Notes under the pieces: generated by a model
Told to the model about the DNA's origin: nothing
Database searches by the model: none
Seen by the model: the letters and a program-made list of their open reading frames with translations, nothing else
In this document: in pieces, positions 43,459-52,134 of the stretch
Position numbering within the stretch: position 1 is the first letter of the stretch
Layout of the letters: each line of letters opens with the position of its first letter
Assembly (NCBI GenBank): GCA_963676875.1
Contig: OY781436.1
Location: forward strand, 4,278,001 to 4,342,000
Direction of reading: 5' to 3'
Length of the DNA: 64,000 nt
DNA from: UBA6244 sp963676875
GTDB lineage: Bacteria; Bacteroidota; Bacteroidia; Bacteroidales; F082
Translations under genes and position numbers: made by a program

Positions 43459-44793
43459 CTACTCACGGGGTTTAACATAGGCCCACTCCACAAAGTTAAA
43501 GTCTTTGACCGATAGTTTCTTGTTGTCGAGGTCTTGGAGGTTTTCAAAAGACATTAAGGCTACAATCGGATAATCTTCCACGGTATTCGCCACCCCACCT
43601 ACCTTAGGCGACAACAGCATCATTTCATAATTCCCGGATTCGTCGTTATTGAAGACTTTTACAAGGAAAAAAGTTTGGTATTCTTTCAGATAGAATTTTT
43701 TAGTGATGTAGGCCAGTCGCGGTCTTTCCAATTGGGTATTCCTCTCCGAAAGTGGACATAATTTGAAATACTCCTGATAGTATCTGTTGAAATAGGCTTC
43801 GTTTGATGATTCCCCTTTGATTTGGATAGAAATATTCGGTCCTGCCGCATAGTATGAACCTCCGGTTGACAGGGTGAAGGGCATTTCGAATTTCAGGTTT
43901 TCCCACCTGTTTTTCACCAGTTTAAATCTGCTCAGTCTCACCACCGTCACCAAAATAATGAAGCCTGCAAAAAGAAGCGAGAGACTTAAATTCGACAAGG
44001 CGTATTTAAAACTCTCCTGATAGGTTACTATAATGAATTGTGCCAAAATGACCAACGCATAATAAAGCAACAATCTGGTAACAATTTTTTCTGAATTCAC
44101 CACTTTTTTATAGGTAAAGAAACTTGAATTGTTAAGTGCATTGTTGAGAATAACCGCAAACAGCGAAATGGTAATAAGAAAGTACAACACAGTAATTAAA
44201 CCTCCCCATCCGGCGGTACCTTCAAAGATTAGCCAAAAATCGTAAAAAGCGTGGGAGGTAGCTGCCAAAATAAGGAAAAGGAAAATGGTAAACGCCTGTC
44301 GGTTTTTATACTCATACAGGATGAATCCATAGGCCACTAGCGAGGTATTGAACACATGCCCCACAGTTGAAAGAATAGACCGTCCCGTAATAACCACAAT
44401 ACCATGTTGATACATATACAGTACATTTTCAACCGCTGCGAAGCCCAAGGCCGAAACGGAGAAATACACCAGGTAATCGATGGGTTCGTTTAGTTCGGAT
44501 TTGAAAAGGAAATAAATGACCAGAAATGGAATGGCTTTCGCGATTTCTTCAACCATTCCGATATTGATTTCACAAAACAGGAAATCGTTTAATATGGTGC
44601 CATTCAACTGAAGGATATGCAAAAAAGGCAAATATCTATCGGCAACAAAAACAATCAACACCGAGGCACACCCCATCAGAAATGTCAGAATAATGGTTCT
44701 TAATTTTTCTTTCTCAAAAATGTCGATCAGGATGAAGTAATCTATCCAAATCCAGGCGATAAAAAGGGAAATGAGCAGGTAAATGAGGATCAT
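43459..44793 (-). CDS. PrsW-family intramembrane metalloprotease
   Basis: A 444-residue membrane protein. The PrsW catalytic signature appears in order: VEEIAK in the first motif (Glu-Glu-x-x-Lys), VGHVFNTSLVAYGF (a zinc His) and ATSHAFYDF (another His). About eight membrane helices precede a C-terminal cytoplasmic or periplasmic domain (residues ~300-444) with soluble beta strands (FYLKEYQTFFLVKVFN). PrsW proteases cut anti-sigma factors and other small membrane proteins; the extra C-terminal domain may be for substrate recognition. The RDD protein upstream (about 100 bases) is probably separate. Confidence 0.82.
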   Translation of the reverse strand: MILIYLLISLFIAWIWIDYFILIDIFEKEKLRTIILTFLMGCASVLIVFVADRYLPFLHILQLNGTILNDFLFCEINIGMVEEIAKAIPFLVIYFLFKSELNEPIDYLVYFSVSALGFAAVENVLYMYQHGIVVITGRSILSTVGHVFNTSLVAYGFILYEYKNRQAFTIFLFLILAATSHAFYDFWLIFEGTAGWGGLITVLYFLITISLFAVILNNALNNSSFFTYKKVVNSEKIVTRLLLYYALVILAQFIIVTYQESFKYALSNLSLSLLFAGFIILVTVVRLSRFKLVKNRWENLKFEMPFTLSTGGSYYAAGPNISIQIKGESSNEAYFNRYYQEYFKLCPLSERNTQLERPRLAYITKKFYLKEYQTFFLVKVFNNDESGNYEMMLLSPKVGGVANTVEDYPIVALMSFENLQDLDNKKLSVKDFNFVEWAYVKPRE

Positions 44794-44895
44794 GAGGTTA
44801 TACTTAGGCTAATGTTGAACAATTTGGCATTGATTATTTTAGTTATTAACAGACGCCTTGATTTGTAGATTCTATTTAATTTCATTAGTAGCATA

Positions 44896-45258
44896 TTAAT
44901 CTCCCGCATTTCTTACAATCCACGTCTTCGACAAGCTGTCGTGTGCACCTATTTCTGATCCGAAAAGATAGGAATAAGCGTCAAACGGGTTGAGTCGCAA
45001 TAGGGTTCGGAAGAAAATTCTTAAAATTCCGGGTTTTGTTTTTTGGGCATCTACCACCCTGGTTTTGGTGATCATTTTTCCTACGGTGCGTCCGGTGAAC
45101 GATTCCATGATAAAATAATATGCCAGAAATACCATGAGGATGACAAGGCTAATATCCAAACCTATTCCGGTGGATTTCAAAATTTTAGCGATGATTAAAA
45201 TCATCAGCATATCGACAATCAAGTTAACCAATCTTATTCCTTTGTTTACCGGTTTCAT
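44896..45258 (-). CDS. RDD-family membrane protein
   Basis: A 120-residue RDD protein, named for its conserved Arg and Asp residues: R in KGIRLVNLIVDML and the Asp in that first helix; then FTGRTVGKMITKTRVVD in the loop, and LLRLNPFDAYSYLF at the end. Three membrane helices. Function is unknown, though some RDD proteins act as Na+/H+ exchangers. It is near PrsW but 100 bases away. Confidence 0.78.
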   Translation of the reverse strand: MKPVNKGIRLVNLIVDMLMILIIAKILKSTGIGLDISLVILMVFLAYYFIMESFTGRTVGKMITKTRVVDAQKTKPGILRIFFRTLLRLNPFDAYSYLFGSEIGAHDSLSKTWIVRNAGD

Positions 45259-45361
45259 TTCTTTTTATTGGTGGAATAAAAATATGATTAAAATCAATAC
45301 GATACCATAACCGCCCAAATTTTTTCAAATAGGGTCCATGGATAATATGCCTTTTTCTTCT

Positions 45362-45596
45362 TATACCGATTATGAATTGAAATGAGCTTTAATACCGATT
45401 ATGAATTGAAATGAGCTTTAAGTTCGCTTCGCTCCTGAAACCTCTTCAATTCTATAGCGGCATTATACATCAACAGCGCAGTGCTAACTTCAATTTATAT
45501 ATGGTATAAGTTCGCTTCGCTCCTGAAACCTCTTCAAATCTATATCGGCATTATCCATAATCAGCGTAGTGCTAAATTCAATTGATAGTAGGCATA
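45362..45596 (+). repeat. MITE-like dispersed repeat array, A-A-B-B arrangement
   Basis: Two A units then two B units, plus orientation. The second B is more degraded (CCATAATCAGCGTAG, ends GGCATA). It lies in the gap 45259-45693 between the RDD gene and the T9SS gene cluster and mirrors the 22086 array in composition. Confidence 0.72.
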
Positions 45597-45608
45597 ATTT
45601 CGGGTTGC

Positions 45609-45647
45609 AAAAAACAAGCAGCGCATTTTTACGAAATGCACTGCTTG
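45609..45647 (-). terminator. Terminator of the glucan-utilisation cluster
   Basis: CAAGCAGCGCATTT and AAATGCACTGCTTG form a stem around TTACG with one mismatch, followed on the minus strand by a T-rich run. It marks the end of the polysaccharide cluster transcript. Confidence 0.75.
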
Positions 45648-45693
45648 GAAAATTAAAAAAATGCTGATTACAAATCAATTCACCTCGCGGTGT

Positions 45694-47021
45694 TTATTTT
45701 ACCACAAATTTGGCTACGTAGGTTTTTCCATCATCACCGATGGCACGAAGGGTGTACAAACCCGATTGCAAACTGCTTACGTCAACCGAATTGTTGTTGG
45801 TTGCTGATTGATACACCAACTGGCCTGTAACGGAGAAAATGCTCACTGAAGTTAAATTTTTGGCGTCTTTCAAATAAAGCACGTCGCCGGCAGGATTGGG
45901 ATATACCGCGGTTTGCGACAACATGTCCTCGTTTACTGAGGTGGGATTGGCCAATACCAAATCATCAAAATACATGGTGCCGGCAACAAAATGTCCTTCG
46001 CCACCCAACTGTACCACTACCTGATCGTAGTCGGTTCGGTCAGAAACAGTGCTAAAATCAAAGGTTAAGGTAACCCAGGTATCAAACTGGGTAACGTCCA
46101 GTTTTATTTCTGTTTGGGTAGTCCAGGCGTCACCACCCAACAAGCTGTTTTGTAATTTAATGGCTGCTGTGGGGGTTAGGTCGCCTGTATAATCGTTGCT
46201 TGATGGGAAATACACTTTCATGCTAAAGGTATTGCGTACGGTTAAATCCATGCGGTGATCGAGAATAAATTGGGCATTGGTCCATTCAAAAGTTCCCGAA
46301 CGGTTGTAATTGGCCACGTTATTTGAAGCATTCATGGGATCTTCGGTAACCATCAAATCCATGAGTTCAGGATCCTGAAATTTCCAATCGGTGATGGTGC
46401 CATATCCGTCATTTTCAAAGTTATCCTGCACATCAAGGGCCAAATAAGGCTTGCCACCTGATCCATTGGCCGGTGAAAAGGTAATGTTGTCGAAATAGAC
46501 TACGTTATCCTGGGTTCTGCCTGCCAAATCAAAATCAGGGAAAAATATGATTTGGTCAATAATTCCGGTGATGCCGGCACCAATGCTTCCTGACAAATCA
46601 AAGCTTAATTCTTCCCATTGGTTGACCACTGTATTGGCCACTTTTACTTCAGGTTGGGCTTCGCCATTGGCTTCGGCGAATTTAATGCCGCAATCGCTGA
46701 TGACAGATTTCCATACCATCACCTTAACGGTAGCGTTGTCTTCGGTAAAGGTAAAACTACCTATGTCGGCACCGTGCAACGACTCGCAACCGGCCCACGG
46801 CTCGCCACTTTCAAGTGCCGTAATTTTTGCCACGGTGGCAGAGGTGTTAATTCCTGATATATCAGGATTTGCTATAATTTCTACCGGGGGATTGGTGTTG
46901 TTTTCAAATACAGTCCAGGTCCAATCGGCGCCGTAGCCACCGGCTTCAAAATCAATGGGGCATTTTGAGCATTTAATCCGATCACGGATAAAAAAGAGAG
47001 TAATAGTAAAAGATTTTTCAT
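45694..47021 (-). pseudogene. T9SS-sorted carbohydrate-binding-like protein, single-base frameshift
   Basis: The body frame (from 46980 down to 45694) encodes DFEAGGYGADWTWTVFEN, two beta-sandwich domains resembling carbohydrate-binding modules (FENDGYGTITDWKFQDPE and WTTQTEIKLDVTQFDTWVT) and a T9SS sorting domain at the end (AVYPNPAGDVLYL to VAKFVVK). Its signal peptide (MKNLLLLLSFLSVIGLNAQ, start ATG at 47021) lies in a different frame. Adding one base to the G4 run (46957-46960, C4 on the coding strand) joins them into a smooth QNAPIDFEAGG. So a single deletion in a homopolymer separates the two. It may be a real mutation, a phase-variable tract or an assembly error. The second module is closely related to one in the next gene. 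Confidence 0.7.
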
Positions 47022-47093
47022 GATATTAGTTTTATGTGTTTGATTGTGAAAGAGATGACCCAACGGTTATGCGTAGGGTCATCTCCCGATTAA

Positions 47094-49700
47094 TTATTGA
47101 ATAAGAATTTTCTTTGTACAAATTTCAGAAGTAGAAAGCGATTTTACCTGAAGTATGTAAACACCCGATTTCAAACTGCTTACATCCATGGTGGTGATTT
47201 TAGTAAAGGTAAGATTTTCCGCCACCAATTGGCCTTCCATTGTCAACAATTTGATGGAATATACCAAAGTGTTGTCCATTTGAATGGTCAACAGGTCATG
47301 AGCCGGATTGGGATATACTTCCAGGCTTGTTTCCATGTTTTGGGTGATTCCCACCGGACGTACTTCGATGTATTCGGTCATTAACATGGTATCGGCACCA
47401 AAGTCGTTGGAAACAATCAGCTGAACATCAAACATCCCGACTTCGTTATACACAATACCGGTGGGCATTTCGTCCGATGACATCTCCGGAATTCCGCCTT
47501 CAAAATACCAGCTGTAAGTTAAGTCGTCGCCGGTGGAAAGGTTGGTAAAATCAATGGTCTGACCTGTTAGAATGGAAGTTTGGTCAGCCATGAAATCGGC
47601 TACGGGAACGGTTCCAACGGTAATATAATTCTCCATGGTGAGGGTGCTGGTGGTAATACCGTCGTTTATTTCCAGGGTTACGTCGTAGGTTCCTCCGGTA
47701 AGGTAATGAATGTAAGGAGGTTGTTGTCCTTCGTAGGTGGCAGGAGTTCCGCCTTCAAAGGTCCACATCCAACCAATGGGGGCACCTGTCGATAGGTCGG
47801 TGAACAACGTACTGTCGCCGGTTATGAGCATCATGGTATCGGCAACGAAGTTGGCATTGAGCGCCGTTACATCCACGATGGTGAAATAGTTGTCGCTGGT
47901 GTCGGAGGGGAATGAATTGTCGGTGGAGGTAATGATAATACGGTAATCCGATCCGGGTTCCTGGGTGGCAAAAACGCTCCAAGTCAGGATGGTATCGGTT
48001 ACATCCACATTCATACCTATCAATTGTGGTGTTCCGTCACCTTTAACTAATTCAATGTCCACAAAACCGGTCCAATAATCATAGTCCCATTCAATATCGA
48101 ACTGCGAACCCTGATCAATCATTTCGCCACCATTGGGAGAAGCTACCATCACTACGGGGATATGTTTGAGATACAGGTTGTCAAAATAAAACTGTCCGGG
48201 CACCGAATGGCCTTCGCCACCCAATTGTACCACTACCTGATCATAATCTTCCCGATCGGCCACACCGCTGAAATCAAACAAAAGCGTAACCCATTGATCG
48301 AACTCGGTAACGTTGATCAGAATTTCGGTTTGAGTTGTCCAGGCATTTCCACCCAGTAAGCTGTTTTGCAACTTAATGGCTGCCGTAGTCGTTAACGCTC
48401 CCGAATAATCGTTGGAGGAAGGGAAATACACATCCAGTTCAAATTTATTGCGTTCGGTGAGATCGATGCGGTGATCCAGAATAAACTGGGCATTGGTATA
48501 GGGGAAATTTCCGGTTCGGTTGTAATCGGCCACGGTGTTGGAGCTATTAACCGGATCGGTGGTGGTTTGCAAGGGATTCATATCCGGATCCTGGAAAAAC
48601 CATTCATCCACGGTACCCCAGCCATCATTTTCAAAGTTATCCTGAATGTTTTCGCTGGTCAGCGGTTTGGGATCGGGAGCACCTTTAAAATACATATAAT
48701 CCCAATAGTAGGTTTGCTCGCCGGCCACTGCACCCGTAGTTCCAAAATTGAAGAATATGGAAGCCAGGTCGTAGTTGTTGGCAGGATTGAAGGGTGCGGT
48801 TCCGGGAGCAGGATTGGCAAAGTTGAAAAACAGCGTATCCCAGGCCATGGCCACCGTGGTAACGGCTTCCGTTTCGCAGGTTATTCCTGAATTGTCGGCA
48901 TCTTCTACTTTCAATCGAACGGGGATGCCCACTTCCGGTGACCAAACGAGTACCCCCATGAGGGTTTCGGTGGCGGTAAAAGGTATGGGATCGGCAAATC
49001 CAACGGTTCCGCCAACGGTAGTTCCTGCCCACAGTTCGGCGGTAGCCTGTTTGATGGTTTTTACAATATTGTTGGTGGCATCGTCCGGGTCAACGATGAT
49101 CTCTGAGAAATTTCCTCCAAAATCTACCAAATCGTATGCAGCAGTAGCATCGTCGAAGGTAACGGGAAGCGTCAGGGTGCCTCCGCCGCCTCCACCGGTG
49201 CCATACTCAGGCCCTTGAATGTCGTCGTAATAAAACGTGTTGGAATTAAAAGTTGAGAAGTCGAGAAAGATAATCAACTTGTTGTACACGTCGGTGGCTT
49301 CTCCCGTAAAATCAAAATTGAGCTGCACCCATTGGTTGGGGGTGGTGATGGATTGCAAACGCTCCACGGGAGCAGCGTTTCCTTCCAGCTTGAAAAGCAC
49401 ATCACACGCGATGGGGGAATATACCTTGACAGAGAATACAGTACCTGTTGTAAAATCAATGGTTCCGGGCAATACATCGGTGTATATATTGTCATACTGT
49501 GCCCAGTCGGAACGAACCCATTCGGCCACGTTGGCACTGGTATTTATTCCCGATGAATGTGGGTTGGCCATCGTTACCGGTGCATTGGGCCAGGCCATAA
49601 ACGGCACATTCTGGTTTCCGTCGTAGTCGTTGTAAATGTACTGCGCATTCAGTCCAAATGCCAGCATTGCCAATAATAGCAAAGTAGATAGTTTCTTCAT
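47094..49700 (-). CDS. Large T9SS-sorted multidomain carbohydrate-binding protein
   Basis: An 868-residue secreted protein. Signal peptide 1-19 (LAFGLNAQ). Domain order: CBM-like beta-sandwich (20-170), a second after a Gly linker (175-345, LPVTFDDATAAYDLVD), a third (352-505, NIQDNFENDGWGT to FYFDNLY), an Ig-like or Ser/Thr-binding type domain (507-590, SPNGGEMIDQGSQF), two PKD domains (about 595-765; PIGWMWTFEGGTP and LTYSWYFEGGIP), and a T9SS sorting domain (785-868, EVYPNPAHDLL to CTKKILIQ). No catalytic motif. It most likely binds the target glucan on the cell surface and feeds the enzymes of the cluster. It lies between the frameshifted paralogue and a sugar symporter. Confidence 0.78.
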   Translation of the reverse strand: MKKLSTLLLLAMLAFGLNAQYIYNDYDGNQNVPFMAWPNAPVTMANPHSSGINTSANVAEWVRSDWAQYDNIYTDVLPGTIDFTTGTVFSVKVYSPIACDVLFKLEGNAAPVERLQSITTPNQWVQLNFDFTGEATDVYNKLIIFLDFSTFNSNTFYYDDIQGPEYGTGGGGGGTLTLPVTFDDATAAYDLVDFGGNFSEIIVDPDDATNNIVKTIKQATAELWAGTTVGGTVGFADPIPFTATETLMGVLVWSPEVGIPVRLKVEDADNSGITCETEAVTTVAMAWDTLFFNFANPAPGTAPFNPANNYDLASIFFNFGTTGAVAGEQTYYWDYMYFKGAPDPKPLTSENIQDNFENDGWGTVDEWFFQDPDMNPLQTTTDPVNSSNTVADYNRTGNFPYTNAQFILDHRIDLTERNKFELDVYFPSSNDYSGALTTTAAIKLQNSLLGGNAWTTQTEILINVTEFDQWVTLLFDFSGVADREDYDQVVVQLGGEGHSVPGQFYFDNLYLKHIPVVMVASPNGGEMIDQGSQFDIEWDYDYWTGFVDIELVKGDGTPQLIGMNVDVTDTILTWSVFATQEPGSDYRIIITSTDNSFPSDTSDNYFTIVDVTALNANFVADTMMLITGDSTLFTDLSTGAPIGWMWTFEGGTPATYEGQQPPYIHYLTGGTYDVTLEINDGITTSTLTMENYITVGTVPVADFMADQTSILTGQTIDFTNLSTGDDLTYSWYFEGGIPEMSSDEMPTGIVYNEVGMFDVQLIVSNDFGADTMLMTEYIEVRPVGITQNMETSLEVYPNPAHDLLTIQMDNTLVYSIKLLTMEGQLVAENLTFTKITTMDVSSLKSGVYILQVKSLSTSEICTKKILIQ

Positions 49701-49741
49701 AATGATAGTTTGGTTAAGTGATAATTATTTATAATAAGGGG

Positions 49742-51112
49742 CTAATTGTAATCTTCGTTATCCTGACTAATCCTTCTGGCTTCCAGGTCTTTTTGCATCA
49801 CAACACAGGTGTTGTGGTCGATGGTGTAGAAATAGAGCAGAATGGCACACGACATATAAAGTATTCCGGGAAAAACCGAAATCATAAGTTTTATTCCGGT
49901 GAGGGCAGTGGCTGTTTGCTCCACGTTGGGCACAAATTCATAGAGCGCCAGCATCCAGCCGGCAAGCGCACCGCCAATCCCCCACCCTGCCTTTTGAGCG
50001 AATGTGGCTGCCGAAAACACCAATCCTGTTGACCTGCGCCCATTTTTCCACTCGGAATAATCGGCCGTGTCGGCAATCATGGTCCACAACAACGGAACTG
50101 CCGGAGCATAGGTAAATTTTGCTAAAATATTGAGTGTGTAAATGGTGATAATATCGTGGGATGTAGGCAAATAAAGTAGTATGAAAAACATGCCCGAGAG
50201 CAACGAACTGGCTAAAAACACATTGCGTTTGCCAAATTTTTTGGCCAACGGCTTTGAAAAAGGTATGCCCACGATGAGTGCCACCGTGCCAATCACATTA
50301 AAAAGTTGCACACTTTCGGCATCCCCCATGTAATATTTAAAATAATAGGCGATGCTCAGGTTTTGCATGGCGAACATCACAAAGGAAATAATTCCCACGA
50401 AAAACAAAATCACCCAAGGTTTGTTTTTAAACAGGTTTCGCAGGTCTTCGCGCAGATTTTGTTGTTGGTTTTTAGGAGGTTGTACACGTTCCTTGGTGGT
50501 CTTAAAGGTAACCATAAACAGTAAAAAGCTGATGACCGCAAACAGTATGAGGGTGTACTGGTAGCCTTGTTCACTGTCACCGTTTCCAAACCACAAGGCC
50601 AGCGTTAATGCTGTTCCGGTAACAATAAACTGACCCACGAACGCAAAAACAAATCGATAAGAGTTCAATCCGGCACGTTCGTATGAGTCGGAGGTCATAA
50701 CCGCTCCAAGAGAGGAATAAGGAAGGTTGATGGCCGTAAATACCGTCATCAGCAGGAAGTAGGTTACTCCGGCATATATCACTTTACCGGTGGGACCCAA
50801 ATCAGGCGTGGAAAAAGTCAACACAGCCAATACGCTGTACGGAATGGCCATCCAAAGAATATACGGACGGAATTTTCCCCACCGGGTATTGGTGCGGTCG
50901 GCAATGATTCCCATGAGGGGATCGCTCACCATGTCCCAGACGCGGGCAATAAGCATGATGGTTCCGGCGGCGGCGGCACTGATACCAAAGGTGTCGGTAT
51001 AAAAAATCAAAATCCAAAAGCCCACCATGTCCCACACAAAATGCGAGGCGGTATCGCCCAGGCCGTAACCTATTTTTTCTTTAATCGACAACTTGGTATC
51101 CATGGCTTTCAT
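49742..51112 (-). CDS. GPH-family sugar:cation symporter
   Basis: A 456-residue inner membrane carrier of the glycoside-pentoside-hexuronide (GPH, MelB-like) family, 12 helices. Start MKAMDTKLSIKEKIGYGLGD, then DPLMGIIADRTNTRWGKFRPY, the GPH signature loop, and DYSEWKNGRRSTGLVFSA later. It likely imports oligosaccharides released from beta-glucan with Na+ or H+. It is one of three MFS-type transporters in the cluster and is 4 bases after the GH-A enzyme gene. A short C-terminal cytoplasmic end (LEARRISQDNEDYN) is normal. Confidence 0.85.
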   Translation of the reverse strand: MKAMDTKLSIKEKIGYGLGDTASHFVWDMVGFWILIFYTDTFGISAAAAGTIMLIARVWDMVSDPLMGIIADRTNTRWGKFRPYILWMAIPYSVLAVLTFSTPDLGPTGKVIYAGVTYFLLMTVFTAINLPYSSLGAVMTSDSYERAGLNSYRFVFAFVGQFIVTGTALTLALWFGNGDSEQGYQYTLILFAVISFLLFMVTFKTTKERVQPPKNQQQNLREDLRNLFKNKPWVILFFVGIISFVMFAMQNLSIAYYFKYYMGDAESVQLFNVIGTVALIVGIPFSKPLAKKFGKRNVFLASSLLSGMFFILLYLPTSHDIITIYTLNILAKFTYAPAVPLLWTMIADTADYSEWKNGRRSTGLVFSAATFAQKAGWGIGGALAGWMLALYEFVPNVEQTATALTGIKLMISVFPGILYMSCAILLYFYTIDHNTCVVMQKDLEARRISQDNEDYN

Positions 51113-51116
51113 ATGA

Positions 51117-52112
51117 CTATTTTATGGATTGATATTTTTCTTTTACCACGTAGTAGGCTTCTTTTTTGCTACGGTTGATGTCCACAATGCCCCAGTACTC
51201 TTCGTTGGGAGCGCCGTCGTAAGGCACGCCGATGCTGTTGGGCGCCCATCCTCCGGCATCATATTCATCGTTGTTGCCGGCCTTCCAAAGCTCGTCCACA
51301 AAGGAAAACAGCGCCACACCTGAACAGATGTCACGGTGTTTGAAAATGGCGTCAAGAATGTTTTGGGTGGCATCGGCCTGTGCTTTTTGGTTCTCTCCCT
51401 TTTCATAACCGGCCTTGGTAATGGTCATATAGCTATCGGAGCCGGCTTCCGACAAATACATGGGCTTGGAACTCATTGGTTTCCATTGGTCGAAAATGGT
51501 TTCCGGATTGTCCCAGCGATATACATTCATTCCCCAAATGTCGATGGCCGGACAGGCCTCAAGTACATCAACATCAGGCAATTCACCGTGGGCAGTAGCC
51601 ACGGGGTGGTTATCATCCATTTGATGAATTTGTTGGGCAGCTTCATTTAAAGCAGTGTACCAATTTTGCATGTCGCCTTCAAACCATTCGGGATGGTAGT
51701 TGTATTCGTTGCCCAATTCCCAAAACAGGATGGCGTCATGGTTTTTAAACTTAGTTATATAATCCTTAAAACTTCCGGAAAGGATGTCGTAATGGCCGTC
51801 CTGATTGTATCCAAAACCCACGATTAACTTGATTCCGGAGGCTGCTATCTCATCGAGTACGGCCTTGTCGTCGATGGGTGAATACACCCGGATGGTATTA
51901 ATTCCGGCTTCTTTCATCAGCGCAAGGTCCTGACTAAGGTTGCCAAAGTCAGTTTTGTCACTTCCTCTGGGTACCGGATGGTAGCATATACCTTTGATGG
52001 TATATGGTTGACCTTCAACAAGAATTTGACGATCTGAAACAGTTACTTTCTCGGCTAGCACAAGGTTGGCAGAGAAGAGCAATATCAGGGAAATCAGCAT
52101 CGGTGTTTTCAT
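51117..52112 (-). CDS. Secreted clan GH-A glycosidase (GH2/GH5-like TIM barrel)
   Basis: A 331-residue periplasmic or secreted TIM-barrel enzyme, with a signal peptide (1-20, LVLAEK). The barrel starts GQPYTIKGICYHPVPRG and has INTIRVYSPIDD on an early strand. The acid/base Glu is in FWELGNEYNYH and the nucleophile Glu in MYLSEAGSDSY, with IWGMNVYRWDN between, the clan GH-A order. The sequence does not fit GH17 or GH30 patterns; it resembles the barrel domain of GH2 or related GH5/GH72-like enzymes. It is probably a beta-glucanase or beta-glucosidase for this cluster. The family is uncertain. Confidence 0.65.
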   Translation of the reverse strand: MKTPMLISLILLFSANLVLAEKVTVSDRQILVEGQPYTIKGICYHPVPRGSDKTDFGNLSQDLALMKEAGINTIRVYSPIDDKAVLDEIAASGIKLIVGFGYNQDGHYDILSGSFKDYITKFKNHDAILFWELGNEYNYHPEWFEGDMQNWYTALNEAAQQIHQMDDNHPVATAHGELPDVDVLEACPAIDIWGMNVYRWDNPETIFDQWKPMSSKPMYLSEAGSDSYMTITKAGYEKGENQKAQADATQNILDAIFKHRDICSGVALFSFVDELWKAGNNDEYDAGGWAPNSIGVPYDGAPNEEYWGIVDINRSKKEAYYVVKEKYQSIK

Positions 52113-52134
52113 GGTGGTACATTTTTTTTAGCTA

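Noticed and set aside
45259..45693. Small RNA gene in the gap before the glucan cluster
   Set aside because: The stem structures are accounted for by the A/B repeat units and a terminator.
46881..47063. Separate 60-residue gene ahead of the T9SS protein
   Set aside because: It is the signal peptide of the downstream protein in a shifted frame; its later residues are low-quality and end in a chance stop.
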